Below, one piece after another: positions 1 through 10,249 of a DNA stretch of 64,000 nucleotides. Below the pieces are notes generated by a model. That model was given only the letters and a program-made list of their open reading frames with translations, did not search any database and was not told where the DNA came from. This DNA comes from Exophiala sp. HKRS030. Its lineage: Eukaryota > Ascomycota > Eurotiomycetes > Chaetothyriales > Herpotrichiellaceae. The translations under genes and the position numbers were made by a program. The stretch covers positions 806,001 through 870,000 of the forward strand of contig JAHWDD010000010.1 of assembly GCA_023897205.1 (NCBI GenBank), written 5' to 3'. Each line of letters begins with the position of its first letter. The first letter of the stretch is position 1.

Positions 1-1
1 T

Positions 2-220
2 GACCTGAACGGCAAGTCGAGCGAGGAAGTCAGCAAGGGCGGCACCATTCTCTTTCCCCATCGGGGCGAAGGCGCGCAGAAGTTCAACGACAACCTAGGC
101 GTGATTTGCATTCTTCAAAGACGCGTCAATCGAGGCCTTTTGATGTCATCAAGCCCCTTCACCGAAACCATCCATAGTTTGTCTCTCGCGATCGATTCCG
201 TAGAGATCTTCAAGCAGTAA
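2..220 (+). CDS. 3' end of an unidentified gene (partial)
   Basis: An open frame runs in from the left edge and stops at TAA 218-220, giving about 72 C-terminal residues (DLNGKSSEEVSKGGTILFPH at the start). It includes a short hydrophobic-basic stretch (GVICILQRRV). No family is recognised and no start is present, so it may be the last exon of a real gene or a chance open frame. Confidence is low because nothing else supports coding. Confidence 0.3.
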   Translation, partial: DLNGKSSEEVSKGGTILFPHRGEGAQKFNDNLGVICILQRRVNRGLLMSSSPFTETIHSLSLAIDSVEIFKQ

Positions 221-2173
221 CTGAATACCTTGTTCACGACGCAGGAAAATGCCGTCTACCGACTCTAAACGTGAAAAGGCGCGAGAAGTGGTTGACATCC
301 TAGAGGAGATATCTGTACTACTGGTAGAGAGAAAACCCCCTTGCTTCTGGGATATCAGCTGACCAATAACCCCAGAATACCCAACTGGATCGGACTCAGT
401 TATCTCTTTGTGTCTCTCTGATTGAAAATGGGGTCAACCCTGAAGCCCTAGCCGTAGGTTGGAGCGGTACGATGCCGGCATAGTCACTGACTATCGATCA
501 GACTGCTATCAAGGAATTGAAGCGAGACACACATGATCTACAACCTGACTCCGGAATGTCAGAGTAGTTGGGCAGATTGCTGTCGAGCCAGATATCTGTT
601 CTCTCAACTTGCAGGGGAAAAGTTGCATTTCACCTCGAATGACCACCAAAACTTGAAATCATTCAATGCCCCCAACGCGTTGAAAAGGTATTGAAAGCGT
701 CGACATTGTCCGGGCCGGCCCCTCTTGCACCCGCAAGATGACGGAGGTTTCTTTCGGTAAACGAACAAGTCAAGCCAGCCGGTGCTACTACCGTACCTAA
801 AAACGCAGTGTTGTGAGGTCTCGGAACATATCAGTTCAAGATGGACATGTCGCGTACTCGATCGTACTTGGAAAGCTCAGAGTCGCCCAACTTTGCCTGA
901 GACATGACGGTCTAACTCAGAGCACCGTAGCACTCTGGGTCATGGTCACGGCTTGTGGTTATGATGCAGATTGCGTTATTTGCATGAAGACATGCGAATC
1001 TTGTACTCCAATGACTTTGCTGTACTCAAAAACAGACTGATGTATGGGAGTCACCGCTAGCTTGGGGTCAGGATTACATGGTGCATGGGTGGTTTGGGTC
1101 AATCTCTGGAGGCCATGGTTTCGATATGTTGAAGGCAAGATCAAAATGATTCAAATCCCTGTAACAGATGTGTCCACCACCACCACCACCACCATCTCAT
1201 TGAGAAGCGGACCCGTACTCTTTGTCGTGCATATCATATATCTCAAATCTTCCTTCTCTGCTCAGCATTGCATCTTAATACTGTCTCATGCGTTGGGGCG
1301 AGTGCAAGCATCCTTTCGCTACTTGGAGTGACTCTCGGAGCTGACCTGAGACGCGTAATGCTGGATTTGGCTACTTGAAGACCTAGGTAATTTTATGTCT
1401 TAGGCCAGGCATCGGGTGCAGGTACAACATGTTCTCATCGACAAAGGTTTGCCAGATTCATCTTGGCGGAGTGTCTTTAGGAGGCAGTTGTTAAGATGCA
1501 AACCAATGCAGACCCGGTCTCAGGTACCGCCAAGATACCAATACAGCTCGCAACAATGGTATTGCATGAAGTCGAGCAGATGGTACGTATGCGAAAGCTG
1601 ACCTAAAAAATCCAGGATTGCGCGGCGATCAGTATGCAGATCAACAAGGTCACTGTTGGGCGACAGAGAAAAGATGACGTCTACCCACATACTGGGAAGG
1701 ACGATCTCATGGTGGCTGAGATACTCAGAAGGCTTGTAGGCGCCGCCTGGGAGGCTCTTTGTGCCAGGGAACAGCCGTCCACATGGGCGCTAAGCGCCGC
1801 CTAGAGCTACCAAGATCGTCCTTCAAAGCGCCCGACATGCCTGCGCGAGGCTTGTGAACCAGCCATCTGTGGAGTTACAGGGGTTGTTTGTCGCTTAGAG
1901 TCAGGCCCGCGCGTCACCGTCAACCACACAAACAATGCAATCGCCATGGTCAAGGCAAGGTTTTGAAGCATCCCATCAAAACATGGCGACCAGGAAACAT
2001 GCAAGGCTTGCCACCGCATATAATCCGGCCACGTCTCGCTACCAGTCGTGCTGGCTCTCCTGACCTATCTGCCATTTACTGACCGTTCATTTGAATCTGC
2101 CATCATTTCTGTACACCGTATCTACCATTGTCACTGTTGTTGGAGCGATATACCGCTTGTGCTCTTTCACGAA
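221..2173. other. gene-poor left flank
   Basis: No open frame longer than about 95 codons is convincing here and no conserved domain is visible. The stretch contains a seven-copy CAC/ACC run near 1175-1195, an ACCTAGGTA element at 1381-1389, and a TATA-like CATATAATC at about 2018-2026 that would suit the gene starting at 2174. Confidence 0.5.
2018..2026 (+). promoter_or_regulatory. possible TATA element of the SUR7-like gene
   Basis: CATATAATC lies about 150 bp before the ATG at 2174, a usual distance for a fungal core promoter. The assignment rests on sequence and position only. Confidence 0.3.
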
Positions 2174-3159
2174 ATGCGCTTTTCCTCGGTCTTGACGCTG
2201 GCGTGTTCCATTGCTGCCTTGGTCCTCACTCTGCTGTGCCTTTTTGCTGGATCGAGCAAATCATTCCTTCAGGATGCCGATCTGTTGACGGTATGTTCCC
2301 CTTGATGCTCGCACTGTAAGACTTCACGATTGCTGATTGAAACCCCCAGCTCAATATCTCCCGAATCGGACATGGGAGCCTTTTCAACACCACAGATGGA
2401 GATGGAAGTGCTCTGGATAATATCCTCAACAGCCTCGAGAGCGACCTCAATAACCTTCTCAATGATTTCAGCTCCGACGTCGCCACGGCCTTGGACCTGC
2501 CCGATTTCTTCAACGTTCATCTAATGGATTTCTGCGAGGGAACATACAAGCCGAATGCGACCGTACGCAATGCGAAAGAAAATATTACAGAATGCTCCAA
2601 CCGAACTGTCGGGTTTCACTTTGAACCTACCAAGATTGTGCAAGAACATCTGCCGGATGGCATTACGCTGGATGACATCCACTGGCCCGATGAGATTACG
2701 GATTCGGAAAAGGCCGTCAGAGTGGCCAGTGTCGCCATGACGGCATTGTATATTATTGGTATCGCGTTCGCTGGCATAGCTGTCCTGGGAGCTCTTGCGG
2801 GTATCTTTGTGGATGGACGGTTGTCCGCAATGGTCAATTTTCTCATTGATGTGGTAAGTCCCTGCGCCGCCGCGCCTATGGAGATTTCAAGACTTGTGCT
2901 GACCAGGGTTTGAAAACAGCTTGCATTCCTCAGCATCGGTATAGCGTCGGCGATTGCTACCGCGGTCATCGTCAAGGCCGTGCATGCGGTTAATAAACAC
3001 GGACATGACATTGGCATTGCTGCTGACAAGGGAGGCAAGTTCTTGGGAATGACCTGGGCAGCCACTGCGGTCATGCTTCTGGCGTCAGTCGTGTCCATTG
3101 CCCAGTGCTGTGCGCCGAGATCAAGAAGCCGACGATACGGCGAGAAGGGATCATATTAG
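2174..3159 (+). CDS. SUR7/PalI-family plasma membrane protein
   Basis: Three exons, 2174-2290, 2350-2853 and 2920-3159, joined by phase-0 introns, encode 286 residues. The N-terminus is a hydrophobic segment (residues 4-27), followed by an extracellular region rich in N-glycosylation sites (NAT, NIT, NRT) with the DFCEGTY cysteine motif. Three further membrane segments fall near residues 150-175, 185-215 and 240-262, and the tail is basic (RSRSRR). A four-span topology with a large first loop is typical of the SUR7/PalI claudin-like family, found in eisosomes or as pH-signalling components. Which branch it belongs to cannot be settled by eye. The start gives the signal-anchor directly after an in-frame ATG. 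Confidence 0.75.
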
Positions 3160-4517
3160 GCTGGGTTTTGTTGGTGTCGGAGAGGGCCGGGTGCTTTGGA
3201 TCGATTGTACAGTCAGGTGTCATTCTGCGTCTGCTGAGTGTGCTGCCTGTGTGCTATTTCCTTACCTCCTTGGGTATAATGACAATGATGATGTAGTATT
3301 AATCAGATTGATGAGACTCCTGTTTCTTATTTTTCTTCTACAAATTGCCAAGAGATGGTGTGTAGTACCGCAGAATACCAGTCCCGCGTACATACCTCGG
3401 AGATCAAGTTGGGCATCAATGCAGGAGGCGTTGCTAGCAGAGCGCGTGCTCGCTCGGTTGAGGAGTCGGTAATTCATACCTGGGAGTGACAAGATACTGT
3501 ATAGATTCTTTTTGTGAATTTACTGCCTCTCCTTTTTTTTATTGCCTTCGGTATCAATATCCCTCACATATCTCGTGCTGCATACCTACGGCGTAGTAAT
3601 TGTTGCTTGTTGACCAAGTGACGTAATTTCATTTGGTGTGCGGGTGATAGGCGGGGTTTGGGCTGTGGGAGGCGTCAAGTTACAGCATTTAGTGTCCACA
3701 CCAGCCTAATAACTGCCCTCTCAAGTCCAATCAGAGAGGGCTGAAATCAGAGGCTGTTCGGCGCCTGCACGGGGTAAATGACGGCATCGCGGGGCTGGCC
3801 GTGATTCTCACTGTTGCTTTCCTGTACTCCGTACTTGGTGGTATCCGTACAGTACAGTACAGAAGATACCTTAGCTCCAGGTGGCTCTCAGCCCACTGGC
3901 CCACTACTAAGGACTACTACCACACACACTTAGGTAGATCAGAGAGGTGCCTAAGTACCTAGGGCGTTTAGAGCTCATAGTACAATACAATACAGTACAC
4001 AGTAGAATGCACTGTGCCTTTTTAACCAGTTGACGCCCGATTCCCCGTCGAGCTTCTGCACGTTTCGTCCTCCGTATTAAGTGATCTTCACATCCCGCTC
4101 AATTAATTCATTCACCTATCTACTTGTACTCTTGTTGACCGTACTTTCTTCTCGCGACACCTTCACCGTCACCTCACTAGAATCTTTCGCGGTGAACCGA
4201 ACACTTTGGTCAGATAACAGACCGCACATTCCATTCTCCTCTTGCATTTTTCGCACCCTTCGTTCGCCAACTTCTCAACTCTTTCAACCCACTTTTCAGC
4301 TTCCTCCAGAGCGTAGATTTATCTTACGCTGCCAGAAAGTACGTTGTCGTCTGCACCATCATTGCCTTGTCGTTCATTGTCCACGACTTTGTAGGAGGTC
4401 AACACTCTTTGTTTACTGCCCTGCCTTCGCCTTGGATGCCCCCCACTGACCGTCGATCTGTAGCAGGCACATTCCTCACCGAAAACCGCAGACCACTCTC
4501 CTCCACCTGTCGTCATC
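3160..4517. other. intergenic region and long CT-rich leader of the mannitol dehydrogenase gene
   Basis: No gene is seen. The first half is an AT-rich 3' flank. It holds GTACTCCGTAC at 3824-3834, repeated TACAGTAC words (about 3850-3865 and 3982-4000) and AAGTACCTAGGG near 3954. From about 4080 the + strand is CT-rich, as fungal 5' leaders of highly expressed genes often are. Confidence 0.45.
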
Positions 4518-5690
4518 ATGCCTTCTGGCACGGCCGTTCACTTTGGCGGTGGCAACATCGGACGTGGCTTCATCGCCGAGTTGCTGCACGAGTCTGGCTA
4601 TGCCGTCGTCTTTGTTGACGTCGTCGACGACCTGATCAACCGCATCAATGCCTCCAAGTCATACAAGATCACTGAAGTTGGCCCAGAAGGTGAAAAGAGC
4701 AAGACGATCACAAACTACAAAGCCCTCAACTCCAAGTATAGCATGGAAGAGGTGGTCAAGACCATTGCCGACGCCGACATTGTGACTTGCGCTGTCGGAC
4801 CCAACGTGCTGAAATTCATCGCCAAGCCCATTGCCGAGGGTATCATGGCACGCACCAAGTCCAAGCCACTGGCAGTCATTGCTTGTGAGAACATGATCAA
4901 TGCCACCGACGCCCTCAAGGAGCAGATTGTGGACCCTAAGAACATGAAGCCTGACTTCCTACCAAAGCTCCCCGAAAAGGCAGAGTTTGGCAATTCTGCC
5001 ATTGACAGAATTGTCCCAACTCAACCTGCTGATGCCAATCTTGACGTTGTCATCGAGACCTTCTTCGAGTGGTGTGTCGAGACCACCGGCTTCAAGTCAG
5101 GCCATCCTGAAATCAAGGGTATTCACTGGGTCGATGACCTTGAACCGTACATTGAGCGCAAGCTCTTCACCGTCAACACCAGCCACGCCACCGCGGCTTA
5201 CTTCGGGTACAACAAGGGCTTGAAGACCATTCATGAGGCCATGGCCGACCCTGAGATCAGACAGGAGGTTCACGAGGCACTCGAAGAAACTGCTCACCTC
5301 ATCAGTGGCAAGCATGGCATCACCACCGAGGAGCAGCAGCAGTACGTCGAAACCATTGTCTCTCGGATATCGAACCCTCATCTTGAGGATGTCCCCGTCC
5401 GCGTCGGACGTGCACCGCTCCGCAAGCTCGGTCGCAAGGAACGCTTCATTGGACCTGCGGCCCAACTTGCTGAACGTGGCTACGATGTGACGGCTTTGAT
5501 CCGTGGTGTTGAAATGGCTCTTCGCTTCCAAAACGTTGAAGGTGATGAGGAGAGCTTCGAGCTGGCCAAGATCATGAGCAGCATGTCCGCTGACGAGGCC
5601 ACTACCAAGCTCACTGGGCTCGAGAAGGATCATCCTCTCTACCCTAAAGTCTTGGAGAAGGTCAAGCTCGTCCAAGACGAGAAGAAATGA
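4518..5690 (+). CDS. mpdA: mannitol-1-phosphate 5-dehydrogenase
   Basis: An intronless 390-residue protein that interconverts fructose-6-phosphate and mannitol-1-phosphate using NADH/NAD+, the first step of fungal mannitol synthesis in the cytosol. The N-terminus has the nucleotide-binding loop [11 protein letters not shown] (about residues 9-19), followed by VFVDV. The centre carries the family signature [19 protein letters not shown] (about 217-235) with the active-site lysine. Length matches the polyol-specific long-chain dehydrogenase family. The CATC context before ATG 4518 and the CT-rich leader support this start. The symbol follows Aspergillus usage and is given by family resemblance. 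Confidence 0.95.
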   Translation: MPSGTAVHFGGGNIGRGFIAELLHESGYAVVFVDVVDDLINRINASKSYKITEVGPEGEKSKTITNYKALNSKYSMEEVVKTIADADIVTCAVGPNVLKFIAKPIAEGIMARTKSKPLAVIACENMINATDALKEQIVDPKNMKPDFLPKLPEKAEFGNSAIDRIVPTQPADANLDVVIETFFEWCVETTGFKSGHPEIKGIHWVDDLEPYIERKLFTVNTSHATAAYFGYNKGLKTIHEAMADPEIRQEVHEALEETAHLISGKHGITTEEQQQYVETIVSRISNPHLEDVPVRVGRAPLRKLGRKERFIGPAAQLAERGYDVTALIRGVEMALRFQNVEGDEESFELAKIMSSMSADEATTKLTGLEKDHPLYPKVLEKVKLVQDEKK

Positions 5691-6230
5691 GTGCTCCACA
5701 ATACGTGCTCAAACTCTGTCACATCTTTCTCTCTCTTTTTTCGCATACGAGTAACGAAACATGGAATGATTTTTTACGGAATGCCCGAAGGTGTTGAAGG
5801 TTGAACCAAAAGATACGAGCCTAGCCTCTTGCGACGCTTTAGCGTTGCCCAACCTGTTCGTTTAGACATGGTCTTGAGAGTTTCTGCAGAACATTCGATC
5901 TGAAATATCGGTGTCACAATAAGATATTCTCCACAAACATTCTCTCTTCCATTTGTTGTTTTAGATTTTGCTTTTAGACAAGTCTGTTTAGTTGGAAGAG
6001 ATCACTGCTCAGACCTGTTCTCGTGCAGCGCTCGTACCACGAGAGAAGAGGTACGGAATTTTACACGTACCTAGTAGTACACTCCTGTGCGACAAATGCA
6101 GTGGTAGGTATCCGCCTGCACTCAACTCTGTGTATCGTATGTCGCACCCGCAGTTTCCTTCGGTCCATGTGAAGGACTTACAGACTGTCTAACCAACTTC
6201 CAGCTTTGTTGTTGCCAGCAGGAAGATTGA
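5691..6230. other. intergenic region
   Basis: Holds the 3' flank of the mannitol dehydrogenase gene and the 5' flank of the broken dehydrogenase. A GTACCTAGTAGTAC element sits at about 6067-6080. No supported gene. Confidence 0.45.
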
Positions 6231-7489
6231 ATGAAGGCAATCTTGCAAGACGATATGGAATCACAAATCGACATGTCAACTCTTAAGGGCAAGAGTGTCC
6301 TCGTTACAGGTATGTACTCAAGTCAGCACTTTTTTCCTTGGACGAGGCACAATATGACATGCTACCAGCCAGGTGTTGACACAGAAATCTTCTACCCGTG
6401 GAAGTATTATACTGACCCAAGATGGATTTTCATTGTTTAGGAGGAGCTTCAGGCATGGGTCTGGCTCTGACCACGCGATTCGCACACGCCGGTGCTCACG
6501 TCACCATCGCGGACTGCCAGTCACAACTCGGCACGCAGGTCGCGGATGAGCTATCCTCGAAGGGTTACACGGTGTCCTTTGCACATTGCGACGTGCAAGA
6601 CTACGACAGTTGCCAGGCTGCGTTCAAAGAGGCAGCTCGGTCGTCTGACAGTGGATGCCTCGACGTCGTGGCTCTCATGGCGGGCGTGTTGGGAGAAAAG
6701 GGAAGTTCGGTGGAACAAGTGGTTCGGGCGAGTGCCGTCGTCGAGGACACAAAACAAGGAATCAAAATGGACGAGGAAGAACAAGAAGGAGAACAGAATC
6801 AAGATCCACCTAGACCTGGACACAAGGCTATCGACGTCAATCTTACGGGACTCTATGAGACGACGTACTTGGCCTTGTGGTATCTGTCAACGACCCATCG
6901 AGCTCTATCAGTATCAGGCATCAAAATGTGAGTCAAATTACTACAAGTGCTTCTAGCTTTTGCTTTATCCTGCTCCGTTCGCTCCGCTTGTGACCTATGC
7001 TGGTCTCTCCTGCCCTTTTTCCCTCGCTCTGTTGCTTGGTCATCATACTTCTTCTCCCCTAACCATGGCTGACAAAACGGTGATGATATTGCGGATTGAT
7101 TAGTTGGCGTACGAGGATTGTTTCGCAGTATCCGCCATAGAAGCCTCGTGGATCTCAACATCCGTGTCAACATGCTGGCTCCGTCGTTTGTGTGTACGCC
7201 GTTGGTCCCACCTGCATTGGCTTTGCTTGCGAAATCGGGTGTTGAACCGGGCAAGGGTTTGAACTTTGTGGATATCGAGAGTGTCGTCGATGTTGCGATG
7301 AGATTTGCAGTGGATGAGAACCTACATGGACGGGCGTGGACGGTGGTTGCAGGGCCAAAAGGGACTGGAGAACCATCCAAGGATAACGATACTGTGCGTG
7401 ATTTGTGTGACGATGAGGATGGGTTGTGGGGAGGACAAGTCTTGGGGGAGATTGTGAAGATGAAGAAGGATGATGGTTGTATTCTATGA
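6231..7489 (+). pseudogene. short-chain dehydrogenase/reductase with internal deletion and frameshift
   Basis: Resembles classical SDRs of the 15-hydroxyprostaglandin dehydrogenase-like group. Exon 1 ends at 6309 (starts possible at 6231, 6255 or 6273); exon 2 begins at 6441 and completes the cofactor loop VLVTGGASGMGLAL. It continues through CDVQD, ALMAGV and DVNLTGLYETTYLALWYL. The tyrosine-lysine motif YQASK (6912-6926) is present but in a different frame from the part before it. Only about 27 bp separate LALWYL from YQASK, so the usual strand with the catalytic serine (V-T-S type, about 25-30 residues) is missing. A normal donor at 6928 and acceptor at 7103 then join AAA-T to TT-GGC, giving YQASKFGVRGLFRSIR, and the third exon ends normally at 7489. 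Reading the intact frame straight through instead stops just after GIKM. This is a deletion/frameshift seen directly; an assembly error remains possible. Confidence 0.75.
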
Positions 7490-8552
7490 ATCAATGGAAT
7501 GGATTGAGCTGTAAATTAGCAACGACAAGAAGGATAAGAGGGAGAAGCACTAGAAGAGTTCTGACTGGTAAACTTTGAACAACAAAGAGGGGTCTACGAG
7601 TATGACTACGGTATCTACCTGGTTCGTTGACGTATCAGAATGCCGCAACGCAAATGAAGTGAGTGCATTTCATTACTTCGTGCTTCTGTGCAAAATTGGA
7701 CCCTCTGTTGGTCCAGTGCCGTGTTCGCGTGAATGACAAACCAGTTATACCCTACCAAGGCCGATGAGGCTCCTGGACGTAGTCACTTGAGGCAATGTTG
7801 TTTCGTTAAATATGGCTCAAACAGGCATCTCTCACTCTAGACCAACAACCTACCTTGCTACAGAAATCATCGGCCTGACTAATATGCCCAGCTTCCTATA
7901 CGCGGTCTCACCGACACTCGGTACATGGCCGGCTTACTAGAAGACTGTCAGTTGTCGGTGGTCAGGATGTGCCAAGGATCGAACTTGACCAAAGAGTGGA
8001 TCCAAGAGTGCCTTCCCGATTGAGGTTGCCCCGTTGTTTTACTCCGCAATATACGGTACGTACACACAAAGAGTCATTCTACGAGCACAATCACGAGCAA
8101 CTCCATAAGCACTTTTTTCTTACAATGTTTCAGCATGGTCTTTTTTTCCCCTTCCTGCGAGGAGGATCTCATTTTATCACCAAATGCCCTGAAATTAACA
8201 TCTACACGTTTGTAAGAATGCCAGATGGTGATGACCCACCGGCCCTGACATCGGAAAGCCGCGTTCTTACGCTCCCTGTTGAATCTCTTTCGTCGATTGG
8301 TGATGAAATCCACCACTGTCTCTCACGCCATCGAATGAACGTGATAGATACTATCTCCCGGGGGTATATAATCGCCCCAAGAGTTATGGATCAGTACGAA
8401 GGCAGATATCATTTCACAATCCATACGCCTTTACAGGTATCTATCGGTCTGGCCAAAGACACCTCAGCCGTCATTTCCCTTCCTGAAGTCAGCAAGAAAG
8501 AAACAGCAAGACAGAATAGCTCTATAAGATACATCAGTTCTTGGTAGAAACA
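7490..8552. other. intergenic region upstream of the monooxygenase
   Basis: An ATG frame at 8125-8547 (140 codons, stop 5 bp before the monooxygenase ATG) has no recognisable domain and overlaps the likely core promoter, so it is treated as chance or at most a leader ORF. CGG-AAAG-CCG occurs at 8252-8261. Confidence 0.4.
8365..8372 (+). promoter_or_regulatory. TATA box of the FAD monooxygenase gene
   Basis: TATATAAT, preceded by a G-run, lies about 180 bp before the ATG at 8553. It is a strong match to a TATA box, which suits an inducible gene. Position and sequence are the only evidence. Confidence 0.45.
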
Positions 8553-9905
8553 ATGGATGTAAAAACCAATTTCGAGGTGATTGTCGTTGGTGCTGGTGCG
8601 TCAGGATTGCTGATCGCTCAAGGCCTGAAGCTCGTACGTTTATCAAAATTTCCAGGCGACACCATCAAGGGGTCTTGACTGACGTACGACGACAATGCAT
8701 AGAACGGCATAAAAGCAACGGTCTATGAAAGAGAATCAGCCACTACATACCTCACCCGGCCTCGAGAATGGGGAATGTCACTTCATTTCGGTCAAAATTC
8801 ATTATCCAAATGCATCCCTCCTAACCTGATGTCTCGAATGAATGAAGCACTCTGCGATCCCTATGACACTGAAAGGCGTACCTCCTGGCCCCTGTACAAC
8901 GGCCAGACTGGAGAAAAGTTCTTCGACATGCCCGGCCACAACCCCATTCGTGTCTCTCACCGCAAACTCCGTGCCTTGTTGAGCGAGGGGATAGACATTC
9001 GATACGGAAAGAGACTGGTGAAGTTGTCACGAACCGAAGCTTCTTCCTCCGCAACGGCAACGTTCGCCGACGGTGACACCGCCACTGCCGCGCTCATCGT
9101 CGGTTGTGAAGGGGCCCATTCAGCTGTCCGGGAGGCACTTGTCGGTCGAGAACGCGCAGTGAACACGCCCATCGACGTGCAGGTGTTCAACGCGTGCTGG
9201 AGGCTCCCTGCGGACGTGGCCTTGCTTCAACGCAAAGACAGTCCCGTCTTTCGCGTCGGCTATCACCCTGTGGGGATGACATGGGTGTCTGGCATCCAGG
9301 ACGTCAAAGACCCCGGTGATCCGACCACGTTCCTGTTCCAACAACTCCTCTCGTGGCCCGGTCGACCTCACGCCGAAGATTTCCCCGACCAACGGTCCAA
9401 GGTCGAGTTTGTGAAGGAAAAGGCAAGAATCTACGCCGAGCCGTGGAAGAGTGCGGGCTTGAACATTCCCGAGGACACCGAGCTCCACGTGGATCGAATC
9501 GCCATTTGGAAGCCAGATGTGACCGTCGACTGGGCGTCGTCGTGCCCGCTCTGGCCCCACGTCGCCGTAGCCGGAGACGCCGCGCACAGCATGCCGCCGT
9601 TCCGGGGACAGGGTTTGAACAACGCACTCACGGACGCAGAGAGGATCGTGTCGGAGTTGGTCGAGGTGAAGCACGGAATCAAGTCCTTGGGTGAGGCGGT
9701 CAGAAGCTACGAGTCGGAAATGAAGGCGCGTGGTGCCAAGGAGGTGGAAATCAGTACCGTCCAGTCCAGGATGGTGCACAACTGGGACACCTTGATGGGG
9801 TCCCCCATGATGAAGGCCGGGATGGACGCCTACAAAGGGGATGTCGGCGAGTATACGAAGTATTTGGACAAAAAGGTCGGGAAGCAGGCAGGCAGTGTTT
9901 CATAG
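8553..9905 (+). CDS. FAD-dependent aromatic-ring monooxygenase (salicylate hydroxylase-like)
   Basis: Two exons, 8553-8633 and 8703-9905 (phase 0), encode 427 residues. The first exon holds the Rossmann loop VVGAGASGLL (G13-G18). GCEGAHSAVR (about 161-170) is the DG motif with Glu replacing the usual Asp. GDAAHSMPPFRGQGLNNALTDA (318 onward) is the FAD ribityl-binding GD motif. The family adds one oxygen atom to aromatic or polyketide substrates using NAD(P)H and FAD. It lies beside an MFS exporter and a Zn2Cys6 regulator, so a shared role in handling an aromatic compound is inferred. The substrate cannot be read from sequence. The splice is required to supply the FAD loop. Confidence 0.88.
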
Positions 9906-10249
9906 ACTCTGGCTTATCGTTCTTCTCTCGGTGTTGAAAGCGAACATGAGTGTAGACTTCTAAGATTAGTTTGTATGGTGTTTGTGAGTGGTGAATTTGA
10001 TTAGAGCTCTACCAAATTACTTTCCACGCTCTCCGACTCCCGGGTTTTACAGTACAGTGTAAAGATTCGAGCTGAGATTCGGAACGCCATCAATCTTTCA
10101 AGCGGAGTGTTGGAAACACTTTTCAAAAACCAAGGCCCAAGAATTACACCTTCTTCGCCTCATCATGAAGCACTAGGGAGTTTCTGATTCAACTCTTTGC
10201 TCTCATCTTCTCTCAGGCTCAATCCCTCTGTCCGGTTATCGCTTCTCAC
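9906..10249. other. convergent 3' flanks
   Basis: Lies between the 3' ends of the monooxygenase (+) and the MFS pump (-). It contains a perfect 6-bp inverted repeat TTTACA/TGTAAA at 10046-10063 with a 6-nt loop. No gene is seen. Confidence 0.4.

Noticed and set aside
1175..1196. CAC/CCA run that would encode a His tag-like run
   Set aside because: Not in a supported gene; a simple trinucleotide repeat.
8125..8547. 140-codon ATG frame just before the monooxygenase gene
   Set aside because: It spans the TATA box, has no domain and ends 5 bp before the real ATG; most likely chance.
9120..9779. 219-codon minus frame inside the monooxygenase
   Set aside because: Antisense shadow; the FAD motifs lie on the plus strand.
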